Shown: piece by piece, positions 6,153-7,319 of the stretch
Layout: every line of letters begins with the position of its first letter
Numbering within the stretch: position 1 is the stretch's first letter
Assembly (NCBI GenBank): GCA_018064165.1
Contig: JAGOZV010000025.1
Span: forward strand, 1 to 7,319
DNA length: 7,319 nucleotides
From: Candidatus Saccharimonadota bacterium
GTDB taxonomy: Bacteria; Patescibacteriota; Saccharimonadia; Saccharimonadales; Saccharimonadaceae
Direction of reading: 5' to 3'
The notes under the pieces: model-generated
The model's database searches: none
Seen by the model: only the letters and a program-made list of their open reading frames with translations
What the model was told of the DNA's origin: nothing
Translations under genes and position numbers: made by a program

Positions 6153-7319
6153 ATGCTTTATTACAATAAAACGACAGATCGTGTACTTCGCGAACTTAAC
6201 ACAACGCAAAACGGCCTAGGCACAACAGCCATAAAAAAAGCCGAGGCAAAATATGGTAAAAATGAAATAGTTTTTGAAACGACACCTTTGTGGCGCAAAT
6301 TAGCCGAACCTTTCACTGATATTTTTGTTGTTATTTTACTAATCGCGGTAGTACTTAGTGTCATAATGCACGAATATATAGACGCTGTCGTTATCTCAGT
6401 TATTATTGCCATAAACATTGGTATCGATTATGCGCAAAAATTTTCTACTGCAAAAATTTTAAATTCTTTACGAGACCAAGCTACTCAAGAAGTAACAGTT
6501 AAACGAAATCTCGAATTTATAAAAATAAAAGAGACCGATCTTGTTCCAGGAGATATTGTCATGCTTGCAGAAGGTAATCGCATTCCTGCCGACATTCGCA
6601 TAATAGACTCGGCCTCTCTTTTTGTAAACGAATCCGCCTTAACCGGAGAATCACTGCCTATTGCCAAAAACGAGAAAGCTATTCGCGGCATTAAAGATGT
6701 GTACGACCAAACAAACATGTTATTCCAAGGGACGTTCGTCACTTCTGGCACATGCACAGGCGTAGTCTGCAATACTGGTGGGAACACCGAGTTCAGTAAA
6801 ATTGCCAAGCTAGTAAATATTGAGACCGAGAAAAATCCAATTCAAAAAAAGATAGCCAAACTGGTTAGCCAAATCATACTAATGGTGTTTGCAGTGGCTA
6901 TAATTACATTCGCGATACTCTTACTTCGTGGAGAAAATATTTTAGAAGCACTACGTTTTGTTTTGGCACTATCTGTATCAGCCGTTCCAGAAGGACTACC
7001 GATAACCGTATCTATAATACTTGCACTAGGCATGCGCACGATGGCTCGCCATAATGCCCTGGTTACAAACATGCGCTCTTTAGAAGTTATTGGATCTGTA
7101 AATGTTATTGCAACCGACAAAACCGGAACATTATCAAAAAATCAACTGGTCATCCAAGAGTTATGGCAGGCACCGTTGACACATCCTATATTTAATATAG
7201 AAGAGGCCGTGTCGCTAAGCCAAACCATCACGACTGGGGGAAACCCCGATCCTTTAGATGCAGTTATAGAAAAATATGCAGAGAATAAGGCAAAACCGCC
7301 ACTAGAGCTGGTTCAAGCC
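6153..7319 (+). CDS. Type II (Ca2+-ATPase-like) P-type cation-transporting ATPase, N-terminal 389 residues (3' end outside window)
   Basis: An open frame from ATG 6153 runs off the window end without a stop, giving 389 residues of a family usually about 850-900 long. Order: short cation-ATPase N-terminal domain (1-50, with a KYGKNEI motif), TM1-TM2 (about 54-92), the actuator domain with LVPGDIV (130-136) and TGES (164-167), TM3 (about 240-258), and TM4 (about 268-292) containing PEGLP (279-283), whose Glu binds Ca2+ in SERCA/PMR1-type pumps. The phosphorylated loop follows with D322 (DKTGTLS), then the start of the nucleotide-binding domain (GNPDPLDAVIEKY). PEGLP places it with Ca2+/cation pumps of type IIA/IIB, not heavy-metal or K+ pumps; export of Ca2+ is the best guess. 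The residue after DKTGTL is Ser, where Thr is usual. M5-M6, which would help settle ion choice, are missing. It has its own promoter after the Gre terminator. Confidence 0.93.
   Translation, partial: MLYYNKTTDRVLRELNTTQNGLGTTAIKKAEAKYGKNEIVFETTPLWRKLAEPFTDIFVVILLIAVVLSVIMHEYIDAVVISVIIAINIGIDYAQKFSTAKILNSLRDQATQEVTVKRNLEFIKIKETDLVPGDIVMLAEGNRIPADIRIIDSASLFVNESALTGESLPIAKNEKAIRGIKDVYDQTNMLFQGTFVTSGTCTGVVCNTGGNTEFSKIAKLVNIETEKNPIQKKIAKLVSQIILMVFAVAIITFAILLLRGENILEALRFVLALSVSAVPEGLPITVSIILALGMRTMARHNALVTNMRSLEVIGSVNVIATDKTGTLSKNQLVIQELWQAPLTHPIFNIEEAVSLSQTITTGGNPDPLDAVIEKYAENKAKPPLELVQA

Noticed and set aside
6485..7120. Two minus-strand open frames (6485-6808 and 6842-7120) inside the ATPase gene
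   Set aside because: Both lie opposite strongly conserved ATPase motifs (TGES, PEGLP, DKTGT) and show no start signals or family features. They are coding shadows; the same holds for 6161-6418, 4207-4425, 2192-2455 and 2876-3091.
1..7319. Alternative genetic code (UGA read as Gly, as in Gracilibacteria/Absconditabacteria)
   Set aside because: All genes are full length under the standard code, with stops of TAA or TAG and no in-frame TGA needed to extend any conserved protein, so there is no sign of recoding.

Overview
The window is an AT-rich, tightly packed bacterial segment with seven protein genes and the tail of an eighth. No gap between genes exceeds about 100 bases. Every reading frame is intact with the standard code: stops are TAA, plus one TAG, and no gene needs UGA as a sense codon. 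The gene content, the divergent form of CysRS (HHTNE instead of the usual HHENE), the compact histidine kinase and the dense packing suggest a member of the Candidate Phyla Radiation (Patescibacteria), most likely a Saccharibacteria-type genome. That placement is inferred from protein flavour alone; no 16S rRNA or phylogenetic marker analysis is possible here.

Layout. Bases 1-150 are the 3' end of recR (recombination mediator). Seven bases later comes a DHH/DHHA1 phosphoesterase of the NrnA type (158-1138), whose end overlaps the start of cysS (cysteinyl-tRNA synthetase, 1119-2558) by 20 bases. An AI-2E/PerM-family membrane protein (2575-3717) lies on the minus strand, convergent with cysS and only 16 bases from it. 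It is divergent from a two-component pair: an OmpR/PhoB-type response regulator (3813-4481) and a short membrane histidine kinase (about 4504-5508). The kinase has no usable ATG/GTG/TTG near its ribosome binding site and appears to start at AUA. A GreA/GreB-like elongation factor (5592-6053) follows, closed by a clear intrinsic terminator (6075-6110). The window ends inside a type II P-type cation ATPase (6153 onward).

The most informative pattern is regulatory. Four genes (nrnA-like, AI-2E, response regulator, ATPase) each carry an exact extended -10 element, TGNTATAAT. In three of them the element ends 6-7 bases before the ATG, and in the fourth 10 bases before it; none has a Shine-Dalgarno at normal spacing. 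This predicts leaderless or near-leaderless mRNAs. The kinase and Gre-like genes, which have no such element, carry strong Shine-Dalgarno sequences. The response regulator promoter is also preceded by three direct repeats at 10-11 base phasing, as expected for an OmpR/PhoB-type autoregulatory site, in a gap shared with the divergent AI-2E promoter.

No wholly new multi-gene system is visible. The genes are mostly housekeeping and signalling families, and the interest lies in initiation signals and in family-level deviations: a missing motif I histidine in the DHH protein, an altered coiled-coil tip in the Gre-like protein, and the AUA start of the kinase.
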